The notes: generated from the letters alone by a model not told the origin. A DNA stretch of 64,000 nt from Chitinophaga caseinilytica (GCF_038396765.1 NZ_CP150096.1:2773001-2837000); one strand, 5' to 3'. Positions 1 to 8,829 are shown, counted from the stretch's first letter. Numbers and translations: made by a program.

Positions 1-662
1 TTAGACAGCTCCCACCACCAGCGGCCGGCGCGGGGATGTTCTCCGGGCTCGATGGCGCGGGTGCAGGGCGCGCAGCCGATGGAGATGAATCCTTTGTCGT
101 GCAGTTTGTTGTACGGCACGTTATTGTCTTTCAGATAGGCGATCATCTGCTCGTAGCTCCAGTGGATGAGGGGATTGTACTTGTACAGTCCGCGATGATC
201 GTCCCACTCCAGCACGGGCATATCCGTCCTGTTCTCGCTCTGTTCGGCCCGCAGCCCGGTGATCCAGACTTTGGCGCCCTGGAGCGCCCTGCCCAGGGGC
301 TCCACTTTCCGGATATGGCAACACTCCTTACGGTTCTCGACGGAATCGTAAAAACTGTTGGTGCCCTTTTCCTTCAGCAGGTTTTCCACTGCCGCGGTTT
401 GGGGAAAATAAATATCGAACGGCTGCTTGTAACGCGCCCTGGTGACGTCCATCAGGTCGTACGTTTCCTGGAAAAGCCGGCCGGTGTCTAACGTGAAAAC
501 GCGCACCGGCAGGGCGTTGCGCCAGATGATGTCTGCCAGCACCTGGTCTTCCTGCCCAAAGGAGGTGGAAAAAACCACTGCTCCCGGAAATTCCTCCGTC
601 AATATGCGTATTCCCGTGGCGATGTCCGTTTGCTGGGCAATGATGCCCGTTAAATCTTTCAT
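1..662 (-). CDS. cysH: Assimilatory adenylyl-sulfate (APS/PAPS) reductase, 3' end outside window
   Basis: Reduces activated sulfate (APS or PAPS) to sulfite with thioredoxin in cytosolic sulfate assimilation. From the ATG at 662, 220 residues are readable before the window ends in mid-codon, so the C-terminus is missing. FSTSFGQED (31-39) is the nucleotide-binding loop and LDTGRLF (58-64) follows. Two cysteine pairs, C114-C115 in RKECCHIRK and C197/C200 in GCAPC, are the four ligands of the [4Fe-4S] cluster, which marks the APS-reducing type rather than the cluster-free E. coli-type PAPS reductase. GEHPRAGRWWWE matches the conserved tail. Its promoter carries a palindrome and an Rrf2 regulator lies upstream on the same strand, so redox or cysteine-responsive control is likely (inference). 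Substrate preference is inferred from the cluster. Confidence 0.93.
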   Translation of the reverse strand, partial: MKDLTGIIAQQTDIATGIRILTEEFPGAVVFSTSFGQEDQVLADIIWRNALPVRVFTLDTGRLFQETYDLMDVTRARYKQPFDIYFPQTAAVENLLKEKGTNSFYDSVENRKECCHIRKVEPLGRALQGAKVWITGLRAEQSENRTDMPVLEWDDHRGLYKYNPLIHWSYEQMIAYLKDNNVPYNKLHDKGFISIGCAPCTRAIEPGEHPRAGRWWWELS

Positions 663-686
663 ATCCTTATCTGAGTGTCCGTTCAA

Positions 687-720
687 CAAAAATACATAAA
701 GTCTATAAAAAATATAGACT
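687..720 (-). promoter_or_regulatory. cysH promoter -7 box and palindromic operator
   Basis: On the minus strand TATTTTTG (687-694) fits the Bacteroidota -7 consensus TAnnTTTG and would start transcription near 680, about 18 nt before the cysH ATG. Just upstream is a perfect inverted repeat, AGTCTATA (700-707) and TATAGACT (713-720) around five As, sitting where the -33 region should be. No TTTG is found at the usual spacing. An operator in this place suits repression or activation by a dimeric regulator; the Rrf2 protein at 1118-1534 is the obvious candidate, but that link is inference. Confidence 0.6.
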
Positions 721-1060
721 AATTTTCGTGAAAAGGGAAGAGCCCCGTCCTGCGGAGCCCTTCGGCGACTTTTCTGGGGAACGTCATATTTGGAAATAAC
801 TCTGCGAAAGCAACGTAAGCGGGTTGGAAATCAAAAGTATACACGTTGAATAGGGTAGCTGCAAGCGCGCTGTTTCCATGACAACAGGTATACATTGACG
901 GAGAAATATCCGTTGCAACAAAGGTACCGGGCCCCGAAACTTCTGACAATACTCACTTCTGAGTATTTTCTATGGGTTTGGGTGAAAATCCGTCCACTCA
1001 ACCCGCAGAATTCCCCTCCCAATTGGTATTATCTTAGCCTGAGGCGGTTTTTGCGCCCAT
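721..1060. other. Non-coding gap with several hairpins between the Rrf2 gene and cysH
   Basis: No convincing gene is seen. It holds a perfect 8-bp hairpin, AATACTCA (948-955) with TGAGTATT (960-967), a short ACGGA/TCCGT hairpin near 897-912, and two GTATAC-centred segments about 60 bp apart that could pair on the minus strand. The gap lies between the Rrf2 terminator and the cysH promoter, so it should not be part of either mRNA. It could be an unrecognised structured RNA or neutral spacer. It does not match a riboswitch that I can recognise by eye. Confidence 0.3.
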
Positions 1061-1094
1061 AAAAAAGAGGCTGTATCGCATCGATACAGCCTCT
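1061..1094 (-). terminator. Rho-independent terminator of the Rrf2 gene
   Basis: A perfect 13-bp inverted repeat (1066-1078 with 1082-1094, 3-nt loop) is followed on the minus strand by a run of six Ts. It lies 24 bp past the Rrf2 stop codon. Confidence 0.9.
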
Positions 1095-1117
1095 GTACTT
1101 ATAACCCTGAGAATTTC

Positions 1118-1534
1118 TTATTCCCTTGTGAGAATATCTTTCAAAGATTTGTTTTCCAGCAATTTAAGCGTAGCGTCGCGCACTTTACTCATCACTTCAT
1201 GCAGCCCGCAGATCGCTTCGTCCTTGCAATTTTCGCAGCGCTCGTAATAATTGAGGCTCACGCAGGGAAGCAGGGCGATAGGCCCGTCCAGCAGGCGGAT
1301 AATGCGCGCCAGCGGAATTTCCTTGGGCGTGCGCATCAAATAATAGCCACCGCCTTTTCCCTTCTTGCTGCCTAAGATACCGGCATTCTTCAGCTCCAGC
1401 AGGATGTTCTCCAAAAACTTGATGGAGATGCTTTTTTCCGAAGCGATTTCAGAAATCAGTATAGGACCCTTATCCACATTCTCTGCCAGGTAAATCAAGG
1501 CATGGAACGCATATTGTGTTTTTTTAGACAGCAT
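1118..1534 (-). CDS. Rrf2/IscR-family transcriptional regulator
   Basis: 138 residues, the usual length. The N-terminal winged helix runs from about 2 to 65, with the recognition segment KFLENILLELKNAGIL and the basic GSKKGKGGGYYL wing. The C-terminal part has cysteines at 91, 100, 103 and 109 (CENCKDEAIC), like the three ligand cysteines of IscR-type [2Fe-2S] sensors, so it probably senses Fe-S status or redox; CymR-type cysteine regulators lack this cluster. It has its own terminator. The neighbouring cysH, itself an Fe-S enzyme, has a palindrome in its promoter and may be the target (inference). The regulator has a possible -7 box TATATTTG around 1570-1580 on its own strand. Confidence 0.9.
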   Translation of the reverse strand: MLSKKTQYAFHALIYLAENVDKGPILISEIASEKSISIKFLENILLELKNAGILGSKKGKGGGYYLMRTPKEIPLARIIRLLDGPIALLPCVSLNYYERCENCKDEAICGLHEVMSKVRDATLKLLENKSLKDILTRE

Positions 1535-1615
1535 ATTCCTTAGTCTCCAGTAATTTTTGCACTCTCAATTGTACAAATATAACAAAAAACGCCAGCTTTC
1601 GCGGGGAGGGGAAGA

Positions 1616-2332
1616 TCAGAGGTTGAGGACGTCGCTCATATTGAAGATCCCTTTCTTGCCCTTCAGCCATTCTGCCGCGGTTACCGCCCCGGCGGCAAAG
1701 CCTTCCCGGGAATGGGCCGTGTGGGTAATGGTAATATCGTCGATAGTGGAATGATAATCAATGATATGTGTTCCGGCGGCGGGGTCGATCCGTTTGGAAT
1801 GGATGTACAGCTGCGAGGCGTCTTGCGTGGCATCGTTCACCCAGCCTTTCTTGCCGGGCAGCTTGTCGATGATCTGCTCCGCCAGGGTGATAGCCGTGCC
1901 GGAAGGCGCGTCTTTCTTCTGGGTATGGTGGATTTCCTCCATGCGTACGGAATAGGAGGTCTGACCCGCCATGAGCTCGGCCAGCCGCTGGTTCAGCGCA
2001 AAAAAGATGTTCACGCCGATGCTGAAATTGCTGGCGTACAGGAAAGCCTGGTGCTTTTCGAGGCAGATGGCTTTCACTTCGGGCAGCTTTTCGAGCCAGC
2101 CGGTGGTGCCGCACACCACGGGAACGCCTGCTTCGAAGCATTTCAGGATGTTGTGGTAAGCGGTTTCAGGGGTGGTGAACTCAATGGCAACGTCTGCCTG
2201 GGAGAGGTTTTCCTTCTCCAGGAGGTGGCTGCTGTTGATGTCTATGCGGTGAATTACTTCGTGCCCGCGGCTGGTGGCGATGGCTTCAATGGCTTTGCCC
2301 ATTTTGCCGTACCCGATGAGTGCGATTTTCAT
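1616..2332 (-). CDS. dapB: 4-hydroxy-tetrahydrodipicolinate reductase
   Basis: NAD(P)H-dependent reductase of the diaminopimelate/lysine pathway, needed for peptidoglycan and lysine. At 238 residues it is of the short Bacteroidota form. GYGKMGK (7-13) is the dinucleotide-binding glycine motif, CGTTGW (74-79) the second cofactor motif, and IHHTQKKDAPSGTA (134-147) carries the catalytic His pair (135-136), Lys139 and the substrate-binding loop. It is the last gene of a minus-strand series after parA, parB and a DUF5683 gene, 21 bp beyond the latter, and is probably co-transcribed. Confidence 0.97.
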   Translation of the reverse strand: MKIALIGYGKMGKAIEAIATSRGHEVIHRIDINSSHLLEKENLSQADVAIEFTTPETAYHNILKCFEAGVPVVCGTTGWLEKLPEVKAICLEKHQAFLYASNFSIGVNIFFALNQRLAELMAGQTSYSVRMEEIHHTQKKDAPSGTAITLAEQIIDKLPGKKGWVNDATQDASQLYIHSKRIDPAAGTHIIDYHSTIDDITITHTAHSREGFAAGAVTAAEWLKGKKGIFNMSDVLNL

Positions 2333-2353
2333 ATCTGTAAGAGGATACTGTGA

Positions 2354-3028
2354 TTATTTGAAAGAAAACCCTCCGGAGCGTTGCTGCTTCGGGTTGAGGG
2401 TGATGGTGAGCCCCACGCCGATGGTCCGTTTGTCGAACATTTTGGGCGATATGCGGATGCTCAGGTCGTTGGAGATGTCGAACTGCCTTAAATGCGCGAA
2501 CACCGTGGCATCCACGATATTGAGCGCGTAGGCGGCCACGAACACGAGTACGGAATAGTCCACATACTGGCGGTAGGCGTCGCGCAGGTACGTCAGATCT
2601 GCGTCTACGTATCTTTTATACGGGTCTACCCAGTCGGGATTGTCGCGATTGGCGACGCGGGCGCGGAAAGCGCCGCGGAACTCGCGGTATTTATCCATAT
2701 TGAAAAGGAAAACCCCGGTGCTGACGCCGATAGCGGCGTAAACGATGGGCACTTTCCAGTATTGGCGGTTATAGATCTGCCCCAGGCCCGGGAGCACGGC
2801 GGAGTAAAACGCTGCTTTCCTGGGGCTGTGAAGTGGCTTGTAATTGGCCACGATGCTGTCTGCCGGACTGGCATATACGGTGTCTGCGCCAACTTCTGTG
2901 GTGGTGGGCCTGCGTTTGAGCGAGTCCATTATCACACGGTTGCCGTTGGCGGTGTCCGTCTGCGCCAGGAGCCCCGAAAAGGGGAGGAGCAGCAGGCAGC
3001 AAAGCAGGAAACGGGCGCTGTTTTTCAC
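2354..3028 (-). CDS. DUF5683 membrane protein
   Basis: 225 codons with a GTG start that directly abuts the parB stop codon (no gap), which implies translational coupling. A signal sequence at 1-22 ends in LLAQ. The middle has the family signature ALLPGLGQIYNRQYWK (about 78-93), then a hydrophobic helix and an aromatic-rich segment; another hydrophobic stretch (SVLVFVAAYALNIVDA) follows near 158. The family is common in Bacteroidota and is typically found in this place between parB and dapB, but its function is not known. The C-terminus (TIGVGLTITL) ends in beta-like residues, so an envelope location is likely. Confidence 0.85.
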   Translation of the reverse strand: MKNSARFLLCCLLLLPFSGLLAQTDTANGNRVIMDSLKRRPTTTEVGADTVYASPADSIVANYKPLHSPRKAAFYSAVLPGLGQIYNRQYWKVPIVYAAIGVSTGVFLFNMDKYREFRGAFRARVANRDNPDWVDPYKRYVDADLTYLRDAYRQYVDYSVLVFVAAYALNIVDATVFAHLRQFDISNDLSIRISPKMFDKRTIGVGLTITLNPKQQRSGGFSFK

Positions 3029-3934
3029 TTACAATGATAATTTTTCCAGGATGGCGTCCAGCTCTTCGTCTGAATAGAATTCGATCTGGATGTTGCCTTT
3101 CCCGTTCTTGCCACGGGCCAGGTTGACCTTGGTGGAGAAGTGGGTCGACAGGTTGTCCTGGATTTTCTGGTAAGCCGGCGGCAGGAGGTTTTTGGCCGGT
3201 TTTTTCGCATTGGCCTTGTCGTTGGCGTTCACCTTACGGACGAGTTCTTCCGTTTGGCGGACCGACAAGCCATTTTTCATGATCTCGCCGAAAACGAACA
3301 ATTGCTTGTCCACGTCTTCGATGCTGATGATCGTGCGGGCGTGGCCCATGCTGAGTTTATTGTTGCGAACGGCCACCTGGATGTCTGGTGGCAGTTTCAG
3401 CAGCCGGATGTAGTTGGTAACGGTGCTCCTTTCCTTGCCCATTCTTTCGGCTACCTGCTCCTGGGTGAGGTCGATCTCTTCCATGAGGCGTTTGTAGCTG
3501 AGGGCGATCTCGATGGCGTTGAGGTTCTCGCGTTGCAGGTTTTCCAACAGCGCCAGTTCCAGGAGCTCCTGGTCGTTGGCCTGCCTTACATACGCGGGAA
3601 TATCCTTCAGTCCGGCCATTTTACTGGCGCGGAAACGGCGTTCCCCGGCGATCAGCTGGTATTTCTTGCCGATGCGGGAAACGGTTACGGGCTGAATGAT
3701 GTCGTGCAGCTTGATGGATTGGCTCAGCTCCTGCAGCGCCTGCTCATCGAAATCGCGGCGGGGCTGCTTGGGGTTGATCTCGATCAAATCCAGCGCGATC
3801 CGCTCGATGCCGGTTGCCTGGGCTACCACTTGTTCGGCAAGCGCACCGGTGGTTTGCTTCAGGTCTGTGTCGATATTCTGTAACAGCGAGCGGATGCCTT
3901 TGCCCAACGCCTCTTTCTTACTCGGATTGGTCAT
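3029..3934 (-). CDS. parB: Chromosome partitioning protein ParB
   Basis: 301-residue centromere-binding CTP-dependent clamp. The N-terminal nuclease-like/CTPase domain has the conserved [16 protein letters not shown] (about 114-129) and [12 protein letters not shown] (about 152-163). A helix-turn-helix follows ([23 protein letters not shown]), then a lysine-rich linker and a short C-terminal dimerisation domain with the [15 protein letters not shown] ending. It overlaps the end of parA by 17 bp, the usual parAB coupling. I found no parS site inside the window. Confidence 0.97.
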   Translation of the reverse strand: MTNPSKKEALGKGIRSLLQNIDTDLKQTTGALAEQVVAQATGIERIALDLIEINPKQPRRDFDEQALQELSQSIKLHDIIQPVTVSRIGKKYQLIAGERRFRASKMAGLKDIPAYVRQANDQELLELALLENLQRENLNAIEIALSYKRLMEEIDLTQEQVAERMGKERSTVTNYIRLLKLPPDIQVAVRNNKLSMGHARTIISIEDVDKQLFVFGEIMKNGLSVRQTEELVRKVNANDKANAKKPAKNLLPPAYQKIQDNLSTHFSTKVNLARGKNGKGNIQIEFYSDEELDAILEKLSL

Positions 3935-4739
3935 CGTTAATTGCTAATATTTTGTCTTCTTGATTGATCTTGGTAAAGTTATGCTTCTGCAGGATTTCCT
4001 TCGCCAGGTTCAGGTAGTTGATGGCGCCGGTGCTCATGGCATCGTACATAATAACGGACTTGCCGAAGCTCGGGGCTTCGCCCAGTTTGGTATTACGATG
4101 GATGATGGTGTTGAACACGCTTTCCTCGAAGTGTTGTTTCACTTCGTCTACCACCTGATTGCTGAGGCGGAGGCGGCCGTCGTACATGGTCATGAGGATA
4201 CCCTCGATCTCCAGGTCCGTATTCAGCCTGCTTTGCACGATCTTGATCGTATTGAGCAGCTTGCCCAGGCCCTCCAGCGCGAAGAACTCGCACTGTACCG
4301 GGATGATCACCGAATGGGAAGCCACCAGGGCGTTCACCGTGATCAGGCCCAGCGAAGGGGAGCAGTCTACGATAATAAAGTCGTATTCGTCCTTGACAGT
4401 GTCAATCACCTGCTTCATCACCCGTTCCCGGTTGGGATGGTTGATCAGTTCCAGCTCCGCGCCCACCAGGTCGATGTGCGAAGGCAACACTTTCAGGTTC
4501 GGCGTGTCGGATTCCAGGATCACGTCCCGGGCCTGCACGTCGTTCACCATGCAGTCGTACAGGCTCTGCTGGATATTACGCAGGTCGAAGCCCAGCCCTG
4601 TGGTACTGTTGGCCTGAGGGTCAGCGTCCACGAGCAGCGTTTTGTACTCCAGTACCGCCAGGCTGCTGGCGAGGTTGATGGCGCTGGTCGTTTTCCCCAC
4701 GCCCCCTTTCTGATTGGCGATTGCGATGATTCTTGCCAT
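3918..4739 (-). CDS. parA: Chromosome partitioning ATPase ParA (Soj)
   Basis: 273 residues. The deviant Walker A KGGVGKTT is at 11-18 with the signature lysine, DADPQAN follows near 40, and the Walker B region [10 protein letters not shown] is near 122. It drives segregation of ParB-bound origin regions by nucleotide-dependent DNA binding. It starts the parA-parB-DUF5683-dapB series and lies 43 bp after an MBL-fold hydrolase gene on the same strand, which may be part of the same transcript. Confidence 0.97.
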   Translation of the reverse strand: MARIIAIANQKGGVGKTTSAINLASSLAVLEYKTLLVDADPQANSTTGLGFDLRNIQQSLYDCMVNDVQARDVILESDTPNLKVLPSHIDLVGAELELINHPNRERVMKQVIDTVKDEYDFIIVDCSPSLGLITVNALVASHSVIIPVQCEFFALEGLGKLLNTIKIVQSRLNTDLEIEGILMTMYDGRLRLSNQVVDEVKQHFEESVFNTIIHRNTKLGEAPSFGKSVIMYDAMSTGAINYLNLAKEILQKHNFTKINQEDKILAINDDQSE

Positions 4740-4782
4740 TGTCTTGTCTTAAATTCCAGGTTTAATAGGATAAAATAGGATA

Positions 4783-5469
4783 TCAGCCGATGGCATCGAT
4801 GGTTTCACCGATCCCCGGCAGCAGCAGGGTCAGCCCTGCTTCTTCGAACAACTGCTGTGCGGCAGCCTTATCGATCTTGATATATCCGAATGTGTCGTAA
4901 TGTACTCCAATAATGCGCTGGCATTCAATGAATTCTGCAGCGATCACGGCATCGTCTGCCCCCATCGTGAAATTGTCGCCCACCGGCAGCACCGCAAAGT
5001 CCAGCTTCGCCCACCGCGGGATCAGTTCCATATCGAACGTCAAAGCCGTATCTCCCGAATAATAGAAATTCCCCTCACCGGTCATGAACAGGAAACCCAT
5101 CGGGTTGCCCCCGTAATTGCCGTCGGGCAAACCACTGGAATGATGCGCAACGGTACATTTCACCGTACCGAAGTCAAAATGCCACTTGCCGCCCGTATTC
5201 ATCGGGTGCACTTTTTCATGCCCCTGCTTCTGCACCCACTCCGTCAACTCATAAGCCCCCACCACCGTGGCACCCGTGCGCTTCGCCAGCGCCATCAGGT
5301 CGGCCACATGGTCGGCATGACCATGGGAAACGAATATGTAATCCGCCTCAATACGTTCAACGTCAATGGATTTTGCCAGCTCGTTGTGCGTAATGAACGG
5401 GTCGAACACGATCTTTTTCCCCTTCACTTCCACCGCAAAACTGGAATGCCCGTAATAGGTGAATTTCAT
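4783..5469 (-). CDS. UPF0173-type metal-dependent hydrolase (MBL fold)
   Basis: 228 residues, full length for the family. The metallo-beta-lactamase zinc motif HGHADH is at 49-54, VAHHSSGLPDG supplies another ligand histidine, and YYSGDTALTFDM the bridging aspartate; VHYDTFGYIKID near the end carries the last histidine. It is related to the UlaG/YtkL group. The substrate is unknown. A possible -7 box TATTTTTG lies at 5503-5510 on the minus strand. Confidence 0.9.
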   Translation of the reverse strand: MKFTYYGHSSFAVEVKGKKIVFDPFITHNELAKSIDVERIEADYIFVSHGHADHVADLMALAKRTGATVVGAYELTEWVQKQGHEKVHPMNTGGKWHFDFGTVKCTVAHHSSGLPDGNYGGNPMGFLFMTGEGNFYYSGDTALTFDMELIPRWAKLDFAVLPVGDNFTMGADDAVIAAEFIECQRIIGVHYDTFGYIKIDKAAAQQLFEEAGLTLLLPGIGETIDAIG

Positions 5470-5715
5470 ATTGCAATGATATAATAATATGACCTAATCG
5501 GACAAAAATACAACGAATCACCTAATAACGGGCCATGCTCCCTATTTATTTATTCACACCGCCGGCTGGGGAAAAATCACATTTTTTTAGGTTTTACTTT
5601 GCAATTTTTTGGTCAGATATTCGTCTTCCTTACCACGGAAGCCATCCCCATCAGCGCGATTGTGCTATTTTTACAGGATTGCTTCGATAATTAAATCATT
5701 GATCCATACGATATT

Positions 5716-7011
5716 ATGCGAGCCGGACCCAATTTACTCTCCACCATACTCCTCGTCATCATCATGCTGGCGCTCGACGCCTACGTTTTTTACGCCCTCC
5801 GTTCCCTGATGGCCAACGCCGCCCCCAGGCTCCGAGGTGTCGTATTTACCCTTTACTGGGTGCTTTCCGCCGTGGTGATGGCCTCCATCGTCTTCTACGG
5901 CAAGATCCCCTGGGCCAAATTCATGCAGGCAAGGGCCTATTACCTCACCTTCGCCTTTTCCTTCTCCTTCTCCAAACTCATGGTCGCGCTTTTCCTCTTC
6001 ATAGACGATGGCCGCCGCGCCGTGATGTGGGTCGTGGAAAAAGTCCGCTCTGCCCCGGCCGTTGCCGCCGCCGTTCAGGCCAGGGAAGAAGGCAACCGCG
6101 AAACCGAAGGCATGTCGCGCTCCCGGTTCCTCCTCAAATCAGGCTTCCTCGTTGGCGGCACCCTCATGGGCACGCTGTTGTACGGGCTTTCCAACAAATA
6201 CAACTACCACGTCCGCAAACTGCGGCTGGCCTACCCGAATTTACCTTCGGCGTTCAAGGGCCTGAAAATCGTTCAGATATCCGACATCCATTCCGGCTCC
6301 TTCAACGATAAGGAAGCCGTTAAGCGCGGTGTTGAGCTCATCCAGGCGCAAAAACCTGATCTTGTGCTGTTTACGGGCGACCTGGTGAACGACCGGTCCC
6401 TCGAAATGGACGATTACCTCGACGTGTTCGACAAGATCAACGCCCCGATGGGCGTGTTTTCCACCCTCGGTAACCACGACTATGGCGATTATTACCCCTG
6501 GCCGGATTACGATAACAACCGCCGCTCGCGCCTCAAGGCTCAGAACCTCGAAACCCTCAAGGGCATCCACGCCAAAATGGGTTGGCGCCTGCTGATGAAC
6601 GAAAATAAAATCCTCGAAAAAGACGGCCAGCAGATCGCACTGCTGGGCGTCGAGAACTGGAGCATGAACCCCCGGTTCCCGCGGCTCGGCGATATGAAAG
6701 CGGCGTACGAAGGCACCAGGGAAGTTCCCTTCAAAATCCTCCTGTCCCACGACCCCACGCATTGGGACGGACAGATCCGCACCGAATATCCCGATATCGA
6801 CCTCATGCTCGCCGGCCATACGCACGGCATGCAGTTCGGCGTCGAAATCCCGTTCTTCAAATGGAGCCCGGCGCAATACATCTACCGGCAATGGGCGGGT
6901 CTGTACGAAGAAGGCAAGCAACGGCTGTATGTGAACAGGGGCTTCGGTTTCCTGGGATATCCCGGCCGCGTGGGCATCCTTCCGGAGATCACCGTGATCG
7001 AACTCGTATAA
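5716..7011 (+). CDS. Membrane-anchored calcineurin-like metallophosphoesterase
   Basis: 431 residues. Three hydrophobic helices occupy about 7-105, followed by a charged linker and an SRSRFLLKSGFLVGG segment that looks like a further membrane anchor or twin-arginine-like signal (about 135-155). The phosphoesterase domain then shows the metal motifs in order: SDIHSG (about 189), TGDLVND (about 215), LGNHDYGD (about 250), LLSHDPTHWD (about 345) and AGHTHGMQFG (about 365). This is the YkuE-like membrane phosphoesterase arrangement; the substrate may be a lipid or nucleotide headgroup, which cannot be told from the sequence. Confidence 0.9.
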   Translation: MRAGPNLLSTILLVIIMLALDAYVFYALRSLMANAAPRLRGVVFTLYWVLSAVVMASIVFYGKIPWAKFMQARAYYLTFAFSFSFSKLMVALFLFIDDGRRAVMWVVEKVRSAPAVAAAVQAREEGNRETEGMSRSRFLLKSGFLVGGTLMGTLLYGLSNKYNYHVRKLRLAYPNLPSAFKGLKIVQISDIHSGSFNDKEAVKRGVELIQAQKPDLVLFTGDLVNDRSLEMDDYLDVFDKINAPMGVFSTLGNHDYGDYYPWPDYDNNRRSRLKAQNLETLKGIHAKMGWRLLMNENKILEKDGQQIALLGVENWSMNPRFPRLGDMKAAYEGTREVPFKILLSHDPTHWDGQIRTEYPDIDLMLAGHTHGMQFGVEIPFFKWSPAQYIYRQWAGLYEEGKQRLYVNRGFGFLGYPGRVGILPEITVIELV

Positions 7012-7030
7012 GTTCTGTAATTTGCGGGCG

Positions 7031-8017
7031 ATGAAAAACCTCGTCGCCCTTATCCTCATTTTTACGCTGCCGGTTTCGTTCGCCCGGGCGCAAAGTCTCG
7101 CCGAACTGGAAAGACAGCTGGATTCGCTGTTGGACAGCCGTTATAAAAGCGAGGTGACCCTGGCAGTGGGGTTCGGCAACAACCCCGCGTACGGCGGTAA
7201 AGCGGCGGACGCTTTCCGGCCCATAGACATGAAGCCTTTCCTTTCCCCTTCTGTCACCTACACGCATAAAAGCGGTCTGTTCGCCAACGCAGCGGCGTAT
7301 TACCTGCTGAGCGGCGGCAACAAGCCCTGGTTCGAATTCGACCTGGGTGGCGGGTACGACTACACGCGCAACCGCGATTTGATGACGGGGATTTCCTACA
7401 CGCGATATATGTACGCCGATAGCTCCGACGTTCCGCAAACGCCCATCAAAAACGAATTGTACGCCTATTTCATTTACCGCAAATGGTGGCTGCAACCCGG
7501 TCTGAGCCTCGATTTCGGCTGGGGGAGCCTCAAGCGGGAAGAGGCATCGGTAACCACCCGGGAACACGGGAACGATTTCAACGTGATCGTGGACGTTCGC
7601 CATCCGTTTTTGTATATGGATGTGCTGACGGCGGATGATGGCCTGCTGATCATGCCCATCGCGGGATTGACGACCGGCACCGCGAAATATTTTTCGAGCA
7701 TGAGAAGCTTTCGGTACGCGACGCGGGGGAATGCCATCAAAAAATTCAGCGAAAAGAAGAACAATGGCCGTGGGAACGGGAATGGTAATGGAAACGGCAA
7801 CGGCGGTGGACAGGGAGCGCCGGTTGCGGAGGCTACGGAAACCATTTTATCCGACGGAAGCGCGTTCAAGCCGCGGGCGGTGGACCTGGGGCTGCGGGTG
7901 TCTTACATCATCGGCAAGTTTGCGATATCCCCATCTTTCACTTTGTTCAAAATGTTGCAGGGCCCGGACACTTCCGTATCCGGATACTTTACTGCCAACG
8001 TGAGCGTTACATTCTGA
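7031..8017 (+). CDS. Secreted beta-rich envelope protein with Gly-Asn repeat, function unknown
   Basis: 328 residues from the ATG at 7031; a TTG nine bases upstream is open but puts residues in front of a good signal peptide (MKNLVALILIFTLPVSFARAQ). After the signal, alternating hydrophobic and aromatic residues with repeated Tyr/Phe suggest an outer-membrane beta barrel, and the protein ends in a terminal Phe (VSVTF), as barrel proteins often do. A loop near 245-262 consists of Gly-Asn dipeptides followed by GGGQG. It starts 20 bp after the phosphoesterase stop and could be co-transcribed. I do not recognise the family. Confidence 0.75.
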   Translation: MKNLVALILIFTLPVSFARAQSLAELERQLDSLLDSRYKSEVTLAVGFGNNPAYGGKAADAFRPIDMKPFLSPSVTYTHKSGLFANAAAYYLLSGGNKPWFEFDLGGGYDYTRNRDLMTGISYTRYMYADSSDVPQTPIKNELYAYFIYRKWWLQPGLSLDFGWGSLKREEASVTTREHGNDFNVIVDVRHPFLYMDVLTADDGLLIMPIAGLTTGTAKYFSSMRSFRYATRGNAIKKFSEKKNNGRGNGNGNGNGNGGGQGAPVAEATETILSDGSAFKPRAVDLGLRVSYIIGKFAISPSFTLFKMLQGPDTSVSGYFTANVSVTF

Positions 8018-8160
8018 AAACTGATCGAGTGCTCTTTTAGCATGGAATTTGCAACGAGCGTAGGGGTTGCAGGCCCGGGGTTCGTCTGTATGGACGGAAG
8101 TGGTTCGCAATCAAGCCCATCAAGATAAATTAGCTGCTTAACACTAAACAAATATCGAAT

Positions 8161-8775
8161 ATGAAAAAACTGTTTTTGGCCCTTGTTGTAATCTCCGGCC
8201 TGACCGTATCCTCCGCAAAAGCCCAGAAAATGATCCGTTTCGGTTTCAAAGGCGGCGCCAACCTGGGGAAGATCGACGGAACGGGGTATGACGACGCCTT
8301 CAAACTCGGGTGGCACCTGGGCGGTTTCGCGCAGATCAACCTGGTGAAAGGTTTCGGCATCCAGCCCGAACTGATCTATTCCAGCTCCAAAACCGAAGTT
8401 AAGAACACCGGCGAATTCCAAACCGAATACGAACTGAACCAGGTAAAAGAGAATAAGCCGAAATTGGATTATCTTTCCATTCCGGTGCTCGCCAACATCG
8501 ACCTGGGCTCTCCCCGCTTCAAACTGCAGGTAGGCCCCCAGTTCAGCATCATGACGAGCAAGAAAAGGAACGTGTTCCAGGAAGGAAAGGAAGCATTTAA
8601 AGGCGGTGACTTCGGCGCTGTTGGCGGCCTCTGGCTCCAGCTCCCTATCGTGAACATCAGCGCCCGCTACGTGATCGGCCTGTCCAACGTCAACGACATT
8701 ACTTTCGCCAACGGTACCAATCCCGAAAAGTGGAAGAATCAATCTATTCAACTGGGCGTAGGTATTACTCTCTAA
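8161..8775 (+). CDS. Porin-like outer-membrane beta-barrel protein (PorT/OMP_b-brl family)
   Basis: 204 residues with a signal peptide (MKKLFLALVVISGLTVSSAKAQ). The mature part starts RFGFKGGANLGKIDG, the common first strand of Bacteroidota 8-stranded barrel proteins, continues with GWHLGGFAQINL and IQPELIYSS strand pairs and ends IQLGVGITL. The family contains many small barrels of unknown role; PorT itself belongs to the T9SS, but this copy is not specific enough to be given that function. A terminator follows at 8798. Confidence 0.85.
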   Translation: MKKLFLALVVISGLTVSSAKAQKMIRFGFKGGANLGKIDGTGYDDAFKLGWHLGGFAQINLVKGFGIQPELIYSSSKTEVKNTGEFQTEYELNQVKENKPKLDYLSIPVLANIDLGSPRFKLQVGPQFSIMTSKKRNVFQEGKEAFKGGDFGAVGGLWLQLPIVNISARYVIGLSNVNDITFANGTNPEKWKNQSIQLGVGITL

Positions 8776-8797
8776 GTTTTACCTACAACTGAGCGAT

Positions 8798-8829
8798 GAC
8801 CGCTTCCGGAAACGGGGCGGTCTTTTTTT
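8798..8829 (+). terminator. Rho-independent terminator
   Basis: GACCGC (8798-8803) pairs with GCGGTC (8817-8822), extended by inner TTCCG/CGGGG pairing, followed by seven Ts. It closes the porin-like gene before lon. Confidence 0.85.

Noticed and set aside
36..949. Small frames at the left end (for example 36-491 plus, 719-949 minus)
   Set aside because: The first ones are antisense to cysH; those at 719-1022 have no start context, family or codon pattern and lie in the hairpin-rich gap.
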